A stretch of 64,000 bases of DNA. Source: Flavobacteriaceae bacterium. Lineage in GTDB: Bacteria; Bacteroidota; Bacteroidia; Flavobacteriales; Flavobacteriaceae. The stretch is from NCBI GenBank assembly GCA_016744415.1, contig JADGEL010000004.1:124001-188000 (forward strand). Direction: 5' to 3'. The position numbers were made by a program, and so were the translations under genes. The notes below the pieces were generated by a model. The model had not been told where the DNA came from. It did no database searches and saw nothing but the letters and a program-made list of their open reading frames with translations. Shown here in pieces: positions 1 to 8,035 of the stretch (position 1 is its first letter; the number at the start of each line of letters is the position of its first letter).

Positions 1-550
1 CACAACAGAGTTAACAGATAGTATAATTCCAAGTTTGATAAGTAACTGGCAAGAAAAAGAAATCCCTGTTTTTGCATTAACATCTAGAAGTCCTAGATAT
101 AGAGCTGCAACTGAAAGGGAATTAAGAAGAACAGGTATTGATTTCACTAAAACAGCGCTTAGACCCGAAGGTAAAAACCTCCCAACTTATAGATATTCCT
201 TAAAAAATGAAATGAGCTATATGCAAGGTATAATGATGACGTCGGGTATGAATAAAGGTAAAATGTTACAGCACATACTAGACAAAACAGATCAATATTT
301 TGAATCAATTATTTTTGTTGATGACTCAGAAAAAAACGTATATAACCTGGAGCAACAGTTTAAAAATACTGGAATAGACATGACAATTTTTCACTACACC
401 AAGGTCATAGAAGATAGAAAAAAAGATAATGATGGTGTGATTTTAACTGAAGGGCAGGTAGAAAAAATGGACATGGATTGGATTGAATTAAATACAACAT
501 TGAAAGCTATATTTCCAAATAGATATGCTGATAACAAATGTTTAAATTAA
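1..550 (+). CDS. DUF2608-family HAD-like protein, 5' end missing
   Basis: The frame is open from the window edge, so the true start lies upstream; a TTG at 35 is an internal codon rather than a convincing start. The visible part contains PVFALTSRSPRY, which fits the 'switch to threonine/serine' strand of HAD-like folds, and IIFVDDSEKNV, which fits the acidic motif. Both resemble the DUF2608 family, whose members are usually secreted or periplasmic and of unknown substrate. The N-terminal nucleophile motif and any signal peptide are outside the window. Its stop overlaps a small downstream open frame by 13 bases. I am fairly sure of the family and have no view on the substrate. Confidence 0.7.
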   Translation, partial: TTELTDSIIPSLISNWQEKEIPVFALTSRSPRYRAATERELRRTGIDFTKTALRPEGKNLPTYRYSLKNEMSYMQGIMMTSGMNKGKMLQHILDKTDQYFESIIFVDDSEKNVYNLEQQFKNTGIDMTIFHYTKVIEDRKKDNDGVILTEGQVEKMDMDWIELNTTLKAIFPNRYADNKCLN

Positions 551-765
551 AATCAGTAAAAAACAAAGATGGTATTAAACACACATCACTTTATAAATAC
601 AATAATGCAATTAAAACTGAGAAAGATGTAGTTTTTCTTGTTGACTCCATGATTGGCCTAAAAGGAACAGTACTAACATTCACATTTTTTAGATATAAAG
701 CACAAAAGAATACAGAAGGAATTACAGGTTTAAATTATACATTAACAATATTCTTTAAATTTTGA
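538..765 (+). CDS. Small hypothetical protein (75 aa), doubtful
   Basis: An ATG-started frame overlaps the tail of the DUF2608-like gene by 13 bases and ends just before the DUF4421 gene. The product is lysine-rich with one weakly hydrophobic stretch (VLTFTFFRY). It has no signal peptide or motif I recognise, and no clear ribosome binding site because its start lies inside the previous gene. It may be translationally coupled to its neighbour, or it may be a chance frame. I list it because it fills an otherwise empty 215-base gap. Confidence 0.25.
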   Translation: MFKLKSVKNKDGIKHTSLYKYNNAIKTEKDVVFLVDSMIGLKGTVLTFTFFRYKAQKNTEGITGLNYTLTIFFKF

Positions 766-799
766 TTGATTGCTTATTTTTACAATTCAAAGTTATTTC

Positions 800-1861
800 A
801 TGAATCGCTATTATTTTCTATTTCTTTATTTTATCACTCTTGCTGCATTTTCTCAAGAAATAAAAACAGAAAAAGATTCTATCGCAAAGCGCGATCGAGA
901 TTTATTTATAAAAGATTACACCAATCAATTCAATGTAAAAGCAGAATTCAGTAATGATATACAAAGTTTTAACATTCCCTTTGAAAACAAATCCGTAGAA
1001 ATCGAACCCAATTTAGGGTTCAGATACGGTGTAGTTTTGAGTTATAAGTTTGCTTCAGTAAGAATTGGTATAAGGCCCAAGGTAAGTGGAAAAAGTAAAG
1101 ATGAGAAAGGAGACCCAAAATCTTTTAGAATAAAATTTCAGCTACTTTTTGATAAATGGTCACATCGATTTGAATACAATCGAGTAAAAGGATATTATAT
1201 AACAAATAATAATATTGGAGGTACGAGTACAACTGAAAACCATATTCTATTTCCTAATTTAACATCCACGGTTATTATTGGGAGCTCTTCTTACAAATTT
1301 AACGACAACTATTCTGTACGATCAACCATTTCGCAAACCGAGGCACAATTAAAAAGTGCAGGTAGTTTTATTCCGGGTGTTGATTATTGGTTTTATGATT
1401 TTGATGGATTAGATACATATATCAATAAAGAAGGAAACGAAGTTAAAAGAAGCAATTATATAAAATCATCAGGAGTTGATCTTGTTTTAAATCTAGGGTA
1501 TTATTATACATTTGTGTACAAAAAATGGTATGCCAATATTTTTGCAATCCCTGGTATTGGAATAGATTTTAATAGTTCTACCCAATATTCTAATTTTGGA
1601 GCAACAAAATCTAAATCACAAGACTTATTAATATCATTACATATTGGAGCTGGAATAGGATACAATTCTGAAAAGTTCTTTTTTGGAACATCACTTTCTA
1701 AAAGAAACACCAACGAACAATCTAACGATGATAAAATTCAATTCGATTCTTCTAAAAACTCTTTCTTTGTATTTTTCGGGTATCGTTTTAAAGCACCTAA
1801 ACAAATTGCAAAACCAATAGATGGTATTGAAGAAAAAATACCAATCCTAAAAAATGATTAA
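800..1861 (+). CDS. DUF4421 family protein (predicted outer-membrane/periplasmic)
   Basis: The frame can be extended to a TTG at 770, but the ATG at 800 begins a clean signal peptide (MNRYYFLFLYFITLAAFSQ), so I choose it; the product is 353 aa. After the signal come alternating amphipathic strands with many aromatic and glycine residues (for example LGFRYGVVLSYKF and FRIKFQLLFDKWSHRF), ending in an FGYRF-type strand. This suggests a small beta-barrel and fits the Bacteroidota family DUF4421. The function is unknown. It converges on lhgO, and the two stop codons overlap by four bases with no terminator between them. Confidence 0.75.
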   Translation: MNRYYFLFLYFITLAAFSQEIKTEKDSIAKRDRDLFIKDYTNQFNVKAEFSNDIQSFNIPFENKSVEIEPNLGFRYGVVLSYKFASVRIGIRPKVSGKSKDEKGDPKSFRIKFQLLFDKWSHRFEYNRVKGYYITNNNIGGTSTTENHILFPNLTSTVIIGSSSYKFNDNYSVRSTISQTEAQLKSAGSFIPGVDYWFYDFDGLDTYINKEGNEVKRSNYIKSSGVDLVLNLGYYYTFVYKKWYANIFAIPGIGIDFNSSTQYSNFGATKSKSQDLLISLHIGAGIGYNSEKFFFGTSLSKRNTNEQSNDDKIQFDSSKNSFFVFFGYRFKAPKQIAKPIDGIEEKIPILKND

Positions 1862-3042
1862 ATAGCGCTAACAATTTCATCGGCAATAGCCATACAAGAT
1901 GTAGCTGCTGGTGATGGTGCATTTAATACATGAATATGTCCTTTTTGATTTACAATTTTAAAATCATCAATCAAACCTCCGTGACTATCTAAAGCCTGAG
2001 CTCTCACCCCTGCCCTTGCATATTCCACATCATCTTTTGTTATGGATGGCATCATTTTTTGCAACTCTTTTACAAACAAGCGTTTTGAAAAAGCACGCTT
2101 GTATTCATCTAAACCTTTGCGCCAATGTTTTCCAAACAATTTTAAGGTTCCTTTAAATGTTAGTGCTTGGTATGTATCTCTAAAGCTAAAACTCGTATTT
2201 TTATAGCCTTCTCGTTTAAAAGAAAATACTGCATTGGGTCCACATTCTACATCGCCATTAATCATTGGTGTAAAATGAACTCCTAAAAACGGAAAGTTGA
2301 TGTCTGGTGTTGGATATACCAAATTATTAATTTTGTGTTTAGCTTTTTCAGTTAACTTATAATAGTCCCCTCGAAAGCCTACAATTTGTAAATCAATTTT
2401 GACATTATCCTTTTTTGCTATCCTGTCTGCAAACAAGCCTGTACAAAAAATAAATTGGTCTGAGGTAAACTTTCCTTTGGATGTTTCTAAAGCACCCTCA
2501 GAAACTTTAGTCACTTTACATGAGGTGATTAACTTGCTTTTTGGTTGTAGATGTTCTATCAACTCAACAAATTTTTGTCCAACTTCAACATAATCAATAA
2601 TTCCTGCTGATGGAACATAAATTGCTTTTTGCGCTACAATAAAAGGCTCTTTCTCTTTTATTTCCTCCGCAGTTAAGAATTTAATTCCGGGAGTTTTATT
2701 TTCTATCCCTTTTTGATAAATTGATTCTAATACAGTAACATCATTTTTAGTAACTGCTACTATAATTTTACCGCAAGCATCAAATCGAACATTATATTTC
2801 TGAGAAAAATTAACCAATTGCTCTCGTCCATTTCTACAATTTTTAGCTTTATAAGAATTTGGTGTATAGTATATTCCTGAATGAATAACCCCAGAGTTTC
2901 TCCCTGTTTGATGTTTGCCAATAGCATCTTCTTTTTCTAGAATAGCAATTGACTTATTAGGATATTTTAATTGTAATTTATAAGCAGTTGCCAATCCTAC
3001 AATACCACCACCTACAATAATGAAATCAAACTTATTTGACAT
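1858..3042 (-). CDS. lhgO: L-2-hydroxyglutarate oxidase
   Basis: A 394-aa FAD-dependent oxidoreductase of the DAO family. The dinucleotide-binding motif IIVGGGIVGLATAY lies at residues 8-21, followed by an acidic strand end (AILEKE) and the LhgO-typical GRNSGVIHSGIYY segment. The family oxidises L-2-hydroxyglutarate to 2-oxoglutarate and passes electrons to quinone at the membrane, disposing of a metabolic side product. Its start overlaps the end of the upstream transporter gene by 11 bases, so the two are co-transcribed and probably translationally coupled. No substrate link between them is evident. Confidence 0.9.
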   Translation of the reverse strand: MSNKFDFIIVGGGIVGLATAYKLQLKYPNKSIAILEKEDAIGKHQTGRNSGVIHSGIYYTPNSYKAKNCRNGREQLVNFSQKYNVRFDACGKIIVAVTKNDVTVLESIYQKGIENKTPGIKFLTAEEIKEKEPFIVAQKAIYVPSAGIIDYVEVGQKFVELIEHLQPKSKLITSCKVTKVSEGALETSKGKFTSDQFIFCTGLFADRIAKKDNVKIDLQIVGFRGDYYKLTEKAKHKINNLVYPTPDINFPFLGVHFTPMINGDVECGPNAVFSFKREGYKNTSFSFRDTYQALTFKGTLKLFGKHWRKGLDEYKRAFSKRLFVKELQKMMPSITKDDVEYARAGVRAQALDSHGGLIDDFKIVNQKGHIHVLNAPSPAATSCMAIADEIVSAI

Positions 3043-4336
3043 ACTTGGTCTTTTTCATAAAGCTTAAAACAATGAATCCTGCAACAAAGAAAATCGATAA
3101 TATCAAAATAAATAGTCGTAATGAGTTGGTATAAGAAGTCACAATTCCTGCCAATGTCATACCAACTACAATGGCAATTTTTTCGGTAACATCAAAGAAA
3201 CTAAAATAAGTTGCATGATCCTCTGTTTCTTCTGGAATTAATTTAGAATAGGTAGAACGTGAAAGAGACTGGATAGCTCCTAAAACAAACCCTATAAACC
3301 CACCCAAAGCATAAAACTTTAAATAAACTTGAGGATCATCTCCCTTTAAAAGGTAAGCACCAAAGCATGTAACTGACCAAATTAATACCGTTATTTTTAA
3401 TGATTTTATATTCCCAATTCTTTCAGATAATCTAGAAAAAACAAATGCGCCAACTATCCCCACCAACTGAATTAATAAAATTGTGATGATTAAATTACTA
3501 GTTTCTAAACCTAAATCTTTAATTCCAAAAGTAGATGCTAATAAAATAACTGTTTGCACTCCGATGCTATACAAGAAGAACGAAATTAATAATATTTTTA
3601 GTTCTCTTTGTTGTTTTATTTCATTCAATACAATACGTAATTCTCGATATCCTTTAAAAATATAATCCTTCTCTGGTTTTCTTTTAAAAGGATTGTTTGG
3701 CAATCTGTTAAAAGTAACTTGAGCAAATATCAACCACCAAATACCTACGGTTAGAAATGAAATTCGTGCAGGTAACGTAGCGTCTGTTATACCATACATC
3801 TCTGGTTTCATAACCATAGATAAATTAAAAGCTAACAAAATTACCGAACCTATATAGCCTAACATAAAACCTTTAGCACTCACACGATCATGATCTTTAG
3901 GCTCAGCAACTTCGGGTAAATAGGCATTGTAAAAAACCAAACTAGACCAAAATCCTATACTTGCTAAAATGGTGAAAGTAATTCCAATCCAAACATTTTC
4001 TTTACCTGTAAAAAAGTATAAAGCCATCACCGATACTGACCCCATGATACAGAAAAACTGCATGAATCTCTTTTTATTACCTGTATAATCTGCAATCGCA
4101 GAAAGTATAGGAGACATCAAAGCAACAATCAAAAAAGAAAACCCCAAGGCGTAAGAATAAATTGTGGTATTGTGCCAATCGGTTCCTAAAAATTGCACAA
4201 TCCCTCCATCAGACTCTGTAACAGATTCATAAAAAATAGGGAATACTGCTGTGCCAATTACCAAAGAATAAACTGAATTTGCCCAATCGTAAAATGCCCA
4301 TCCGTTTATTAATTTCTTGTCGCCTTTTTTTAACAT
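3032..4336 (-). CDS. UMF1 (Atg22-like) family MFS transporter
   Basis: A 434-aa integral membrane protein with about twelve hydrophobic segments. Near the N-terminus it carries NGWAFYDWANSVYS, the FYDWANS signature of the UMF1/vacuole-effluxer branch of the major facilitator superfamily. A fungal relative, Atg22, exports amino acids from vacuoles; bacterial substrates are unknown. It is the first gene of a two-gene unit with lhgO. The upstream sequence has TATATTTA, close to but not matching the Bacteroidota -7 box. The family call is secure and the substrate is open. Confidence 0.85.
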   Translation of the reverse strand: MLKKGDKKLINGWAFYDWANSVYSLVIGTAVFPIFYESVTESDGGIVQFLGTDWHNTTIYSYALGFSFLIVALMSPILSAIADYTGNKKRFMQFFCIMGSVSVMALYFFTGKENVWIGITFTILASIGFWSSLVFYNAYLPEVAEPKDHDRVSAKGFMLGYIGSVILLAFNLSMVMKPEMYGITDATLPARISFLTVGIWWLIFAQVTFNRLPNNPFKRKPEKDYIFKGYRELRIVLNEIKQQRELKILLISFFLYSIGVQTVILLASTFGIKDLGLETSNLIITILLIQLVGIVGAFVFSRLSERIGNIKSLKITVLIWSVTCFGAYLLKGDDPQVYLKFYALGGFIGFVLGAIQSLSRSTYSKLIPEETEDHATYFSFFDVTEKIAIVVGMTLAGIVTSYTNSLRLFILILSIFFVAGFIVLSFMKKTKYVK

Positions 4337-4395
4337 AAATAGGATTAATTTTAAGAAGGCTAAATATAGTAATTATTTATTTTGAAAAACAATTC

Positions 4396-5199
4396 TTATT
4401 TCACGCCATAATTCTTTACATGAGCTATAGCCGTAGGTAAATAGTCTCGTAAATTTTTAATTCGAGTTTCATTAGAAGGATGCGTACTCAAAAATTGAGG
4501 AGGAGCTTTTTTACCAGACAACTCACTCATTCTAATCCAAACGTCAATAGCTTCTTTTGGTTCATATCCGGCCATTATCATAAAGACCATACCCAATTTA
4601 TCGGCCTCAGATTCATGAGTTCTACTGTATGCAAGCATTCCTACTTGAGATCCAACTCCATAAATAGTGTTCCATAATATTTGAGATTCTTGGCTTTCTC
4701 CAGAAGTTCCAATGGCAACAGCCATACCTCCTAACTGTTGCCCATATGAGCTAGTCATTCTTTCTTGTCCATGTTTTGCAAAAGCATGAGCAATCTCATG
4801 TCCCATTACAGCAGCCAGCCCATCTATATTTTTACAAACAGGAAGAATACCAGTATAGAACACAACTTTACCTCCAGGCATACACCAAGCATTCATCATT
4901 TCGTCCTCAATTAAATTGAATTCCCACTTATAATTATTTGCCTCTTCAACCATTCCATTAGCGCGCATAAACTTGTCAACTGCCATTGAAATATTCTTGC
5001 CAACCTCTTTTACATCTTTAGTCTTTTGAATATTATTTGACAGTTTATGTTCCTTTAAGAACCCTTCATATTGAGAAAAACTAACAGGTAAAATTTCTTC
5101 ATCTGAAACAATATTAATTCTTTTTCTATTAGTAATAGGAACCGAACTACAGGCTACAACCATTAATAGTATTAGGAAAATTGATATTGTTTTCTTCAT
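4396..5199 (-). CDS. M48-family metalloprotease lipoprotein
   Basis: A 267-aa protein. A lipoprotein signal with cysteine at residue 17 (VVAC) precedes a zinc-protease core: HEIAH at residues 134-138 and the third-ligand segment ESEAD at 196-200. This is the arrangement of stand-alone periplasmic M48 (BepA/LoiP-like) proteases, which degrade or help assemble outer-membrane proteins. The missing transmembrane helices separate it from HtpX. A -7 box (minus-strand TAATTTTG) lies upstream at 5223-5230. Its divergent neighbour msrB also makes an envelope quality-control enzyme. Confidence 0.88.
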   Translation of the reverse strand: MKKTISIFLILLMVVACSSVPITNRKRINIVSDEEILPVSFSQYEGFLKEHKLSNNIQKTKDVKEVGKNISMAVDKFMRANGMVEEANNYKWEFNLIEDEMMNAWCMPGGKVVFYTGILPVCKNIDGLAAVMGHEIAHAFAKHGQERMTSSYGQQLGGMAVAIGTSGESQESQILWNTIYGVGSQVGMLAYSRTHESEADKLGMVFMIMAGYEPKEAIDVWIRMSELSGKKAPPQFLSTHPSNETRIKNLRDYLPTAIAHVKNYGVK

Positions 5200-5222
5200 G
5201 ATTTTGAAAATTTTATATCCTT

Positions 5223-5230
5223 CAAAATTA
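5223..5230 (-). promoter_or_regulatory. -7 promoter box of the M48 protease gene
   Basis: The minus strand reads TAATTTTG, an exact match to the Bacteroidota TAnnTTTG box, 23 bases before the ATG. No clear -33 element is seen. Confidence 0.5.
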
Positions 5231-5313
5231 AACTAATTTACTATGTTTAGGTGTAAGTAAAGTTATTTATTTCGTCCTAAAGTAGGATTCTAATTTTTTA
5301 CAAAAAATATTAA

Positions 5314-5811
5314 ATGAAAATGAAAAAAATCATATTCCTATTCGTTACTTTAGCAATACTAAGCTGCTCTACGAATGCCCAACAAGAAAAAACAAACACA
5401 ACAACTAAAGATTCTACTATGAAAAAAACAGATAAAGAGTGGAAAGAAATTCTGACTCCAAAAGAGTATTATATTCTAAGACAAAAAGGGACTGACCTCC
5501 CAGGAAATGGTGGATACACTCAGCATTTCGAAAAAGGAACTTACGAATGTGCTGCATGTGGCACACAATTATTTGAATCAGGTAGTAAATATGAAAGTCA
5601 CTGCGGATGGCCTTCATTTGATGATGCTATTGAGGGTAGGGTTGAATTTACCAAAGATTCATCCGCAGGAATGATAAGAACAGAAATTACTTGTAAAACT
5701 TGTGATGGTCATCTAGGTCATATTTTTGATGATGGACCTAGAGAAACAACTGGTCAACGGTATTGTGTTAATACAACTTCAATAAAATTTGTAAAAGCTG
5801 AAGAACAATAA
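5314..5811 (+). CDS. msrB: Peptide-methionine (R)-S-oxide reductase, lipoprotein form
   Basis: A 165-aa MsrB that reduces methionine-R-sulfoxide in proteins. The core has two zinc-binding CxxC pairs (CAACG and CKTC), HCGWPSF, the GHLGHIFDDGP segment and the catalytic cysteine in RYCVNTTS. The N-terminus is a lipoprotein signal ending LSCS, so the enzyme should act in the envelope; cytosolic MsrB is shorter by this extension. A second ATG two codons in (5320) is an equally good start. The following gene begins two bases after its stop, so they form an operon. Confidence 0.92.
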   Translation: MKMKKIIFLFVTLAILSCSTNAQQEKTNTTTKDSTMKKTDKEWKEILTPKEYYILRQKGTDLPGNGGYTQHFEKGTYECAACGTQLFESGSKYESHCGWPSFDDAIEGRVEFTKDSSAGMIRTEITCKTCDGHLGHIFDDGPRETTGQRYCVNTTSIKFVKAEEQ

Positions 5812-5813
5812 AA

Positions 5814-6368
5814 ATGAATAACAATTATTTAAAAAATATAAAACGTCAATTTCATTATTATAAAAAATTAGGAGATGACACTTTTATCCAACTGACAAAT
5901 AAAGACATTCGTTGGAAATTTAATGATGAGTCTAACAGTATTGCAATTATTGTAAAACATATTATTGGCAACCAACTCTCTAGATGGACCAACTTTAAAG
6001 CTGAAGATGGGGAAAAAGAATGGAGACATAGAGATACTGAATTCGAAAATGAATATACTTCGAAAAAAGAAATGATTGCTGCTTGGGAAAAAGGTTGGAA
6101 TTGCCTTTTTGATGCAATCAATTCTATTAAAGAAGATGAATTGCTAGAATTAGCTTATATCAGAAATGAAGGACACACTTATATCGAAGCTATTAATAGA
6201 CAACTATCACATTACCCTTATCATATTGGGCAAATAGTTTATGTTGCCAAAATGATTAAGAGCAATCATTGGAAAACGCTATCGATCGCAAAAAATAAAT
6301 CAGCAGCGTTTAATAATCAAAAAAATTTAGAAGATAAATCAACAAAACATTTTACAGAAGATTCTTAA
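5814..6368 (+). CDS. DinB-like DUF1572 family protein
   Basis: A 184-aa soluble protein of the DinB/YfiT four-helix-bundle superfamily, DUF1572 branch. Metal-ligand candidates are in the helices IIVKHIIGNQLSRW and SHYPYHIGQIVY, the usual three-histidine pattern of this fold. Members are thought to be metal-dependent thiol transferases or hydrolases, and some use bacillithiol. That would fit this genome, which encodes BshC at 33203-34798, but the link is inference. It is co-transcribed with msrB and followed by a strong bidirectional terminator. Confidence 0.8.
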   Translation: MNNNYLKNIKRQFHYYKKLGDDTFIQLTNKDIRWKFNDESNSIAIIVKHIIGNQLSRWTNFKAEDGEKEWRHRDTEFENEYTSKKEMIAAWEKGWNCLFDAINSIKEDELLELAYIRNEGHTYIEAINRQLSHYPYHIGQIVYVAKMIKSNHWKTLSIAKNKSAAFNNQKNLEDKSTKHFTEDS

Positions 6369-6381
6369 ACTATATCCAATA

Positions 6382-6415
6382 AAAAACTCCTGACTTAAAA
6401 AAGCCAGGAGTTTTT
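6382..6415. terminator. Bidirectional rho-independent terminator
   Basis: An 11-bp perfect stem (AAAAACTCCTG with CAGGAGTTTTT, 12-base loop) sits between the convergent DUF1572 gene and rocD, with T-runs on both strands. Confidence 0.9.
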
Positions 6416-6433
6416 ACATAAATACAAACGGTA

Positions 6434-7675
6434 CTAAAATTCGTTTATCGTATTTTTAATAATAGCAATACAATCCATCAATTGTTCTTCATTCATTACC
6501 AATGGTGGCGCAAATCTGATAATATTTCCATGTGTTGGTTTTGCCAACAAACCATTATCACGCAGTTTTATACAAATATCCCAAGCGGTAGAACTATCTT
6601 CAGTGTCATTAATCAAAATAGCATTTAACAACCCTTTACCTCTCACCAATTTTACTAAACTATTCGTTTCAGCAAAAGTTGAAATTTCTTTTCTAAATAT
6701 TTGACCTAAGTATTCGGCATTATCAGCAAGATTTTCATCTTTAACAACTTCTAAAGCTGCGACTGCAACAGAAGCAGCAATTGGATTACCTCCAAAGGTA
6801 GATCCGTGTTGCCCTGGTTTAATTACATTCATAATTTTGTTGTTTGCCAAAACTGCACTCACAGGATAAACTCCTCCTGAAATTGCTTTTCCTAAAATTA
6901 AAATATCTGGATGTACATTTTCGTGATTCACTGCTAATAATTTTCCTGTTCTTGCAATACCAGTTTGAACTTCATCAGCAATAAAAAGCACATTGTGTTT
7001 TTTGCACAAAGCTTTTGCTTTTGTTAAATAGCCTTCACTCGGTACATAAACTCCAGCTTCTCCCTGAATTGGCTCTACTAAAAACCCTGCAACATTTTTT
7101 GTGGTTTCTAAAGTTTCTTCTAAAGCGACTAAATTGTCATATTCTATTTTTATAAATCCTGAGGTAAATGGTCCAAAGTTTTTACGTGCATCTTCATCAT
7201 TAGAGAATGAAATGATGGTGGTAGTACGTCCGTGAAAATTATTTTCGCAAACAATAATATTTGCTTCATTTTCTTCAATACCTTTTACCTCATACGCCCA
7301 TTTACGACATAATTTAATTGCTGTTTCTACAGCTTCAGCTCCCGTATTCATTGGTAATACTTTGTCAAAACCAAAATACTCAGTTACATATTTTTCATAA
7401 CCACCTAAAACATCATTGTAAAACGCACGAGATGTTAATGCCAATGTTTGTGCTTGTTGAATCATAGCATCCACAATTTTTGGATGACAATGCCCTTGAT
7501 TTACTGCTGAATACGCAGATAAAAAGTCATAGTATTTTTTACCTTCTACGTCCCAAACAAAAACGCCTTCGCCTTTATTTAGTACTACAGGTAGTGGATG
7601 GTAATTGTGAGCACCATACTTATTTTCTAAATCGATTGCTTCTTGTGATGATGTTAATTGGTCTAATACAGCCAT
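6434..7675 (-). CDS. rocD: Ornithine--oxo-acid transaminase
   Basis: A 413-aa class-III PLP aminotransferase that converts ornithine and 2-oxoglutarate to glutamate-semialdehyde and glutamate in arginine/ornithine catabolism. Visible motifs are [13 protein letters not shown] (phosphate cup), FIADEVQTG (PLP-contacting Asp), [15 protein letters not shown] with the Schiff-base lysine, and GSTFGGNP. Length and N-terminus ([14 protein letters not shown]) match ornithine rather than acetylornithine aminotransferase. The gene stands alone; upstream lies a long structured gap, and no arginase or amidinotransferase gene is adjacent. Confidence 0.93.
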   Translation of the reverse strand: MAVLDQLTSSQEAIDLENKYGAHNYHPLPVVLNKGEGVFVWDVEGKKYYDFLSAYSAVNQGHCHPKIVDAMIQQAQTLALTSRAFYNDVLGGYEKYVTEYFGFDKVLPMNTGAEAVETAIKLCRKWAYEVKGIEENEANIIVCENNFHGRTTTIISFSNDEDARKNFGPFTSGFIKIEYDNLVALEETLETTKNVAGFLVEPIQGEAGVYVPSEGYLTKAKALCKKHNVLFIADEVQTGIARTGKLLAVNHENVHPDILILGKAISGGVYPVSAVLANNKIMNVIKPGQHGSTFGGNPIAASVAVAALEVVKDENLADNAEYLGQIFRKEISTFAETNSLVKLVRGKGLLNAILINDTEDSSTAWDICIKLRDNGLLAKPTHGNIIRFAPPLVMNEEQLMDCIAIIKNTINEF

Positions 7676-7877
7676 TTTAATAAAGTTTAATAATGAATAA
7701 AATATCCATTCCTTCTATACCTTTATTCTTTCGAAGTGTCGAAAAAGCAGCGTGGGAGAGAAATCATCCCTTTAGCGCTCGCAAATTACGCTATTTCTTT
7801 TGATTTATTTTTGATCGATAAAAAATAATTTAAAAGAAATAGAAGATTAATTTATCTTTTTTATATATTTGTCATTC

Positions 7878-8011
7878 AAAGGAAACAATATTCTGCTAAA
7901 AAAATTAAGCATAGACCTCAAGACAATTATTACTTATATAAAAAGCGTAAAATAACCGTTTCTTATATAAGTAATCTTAAGAGACATCTCGGAAAATCGA
8001 GATGTTTTTTT
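7878..8011 (+). ncRNA. Candidate small RNA upstream of rlmD
   Basis: The TATATTTG box at 7864-7871 would start transcription near 7878. The predicted RNA contains a 13-bp perfect stem (7929-7941 with 7963-7975) and ends at a strong terminator hairpin with seven T residues. No peptide of convincing quality is encoded. No -33 element is evident. This is a prediction from structure alone. Confidence 0.35.
7984..8011 (+). terminator. Rho-independent terminator just upstream of rlmD
   Basis: The stem ACATCTCG/CGAGATGT with a six-base loop is followed by a run of seven T. No annotated gene precedes it on this strand, so it must end a small RNA, an attenuated leader or spurious transcription. Confidence 0.75.
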
Positions 8012-8023
8012 CATTTAAAGATG

Positions 8024-8031
8024 TACCTTTG
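8024..8031 (+). promoter_or_regulatory. -7 promoter box of rlmD
   Basis: TACCTTTG matches TAnnTTTG exactly. It ends only four bases before the chosen ATG at 8036, so the mRNA is predicted to be leaderless. It also argues against the upstream in-frame ATG at 8021, which lies partly in this box. Confidence 0.6.
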
Positions 8032-8035
8032 CGCC

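Larger units (their letters stand above)
7676..8020. other. Structured 345-bp non-coding interval between rocD and rlmD
   Basis: No convincing gene lies here. Three stem-loops do: a long imperfect hairpin at 7791-7842 (outer arms CTATTTCTTTT and AAAAGAAATAG), a 13-bp perfect inverted repeat at 7929-7975, and a terminator at 7984-8011. A TAnnTTTG match (TATATTTG) lies at 7864-7871. The stretch 7735-7790 resembles the degenerate intergenic repeat near ftsY (TCGCAAATTACG versus TCGCAATTACG). Confidence 0.6.
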
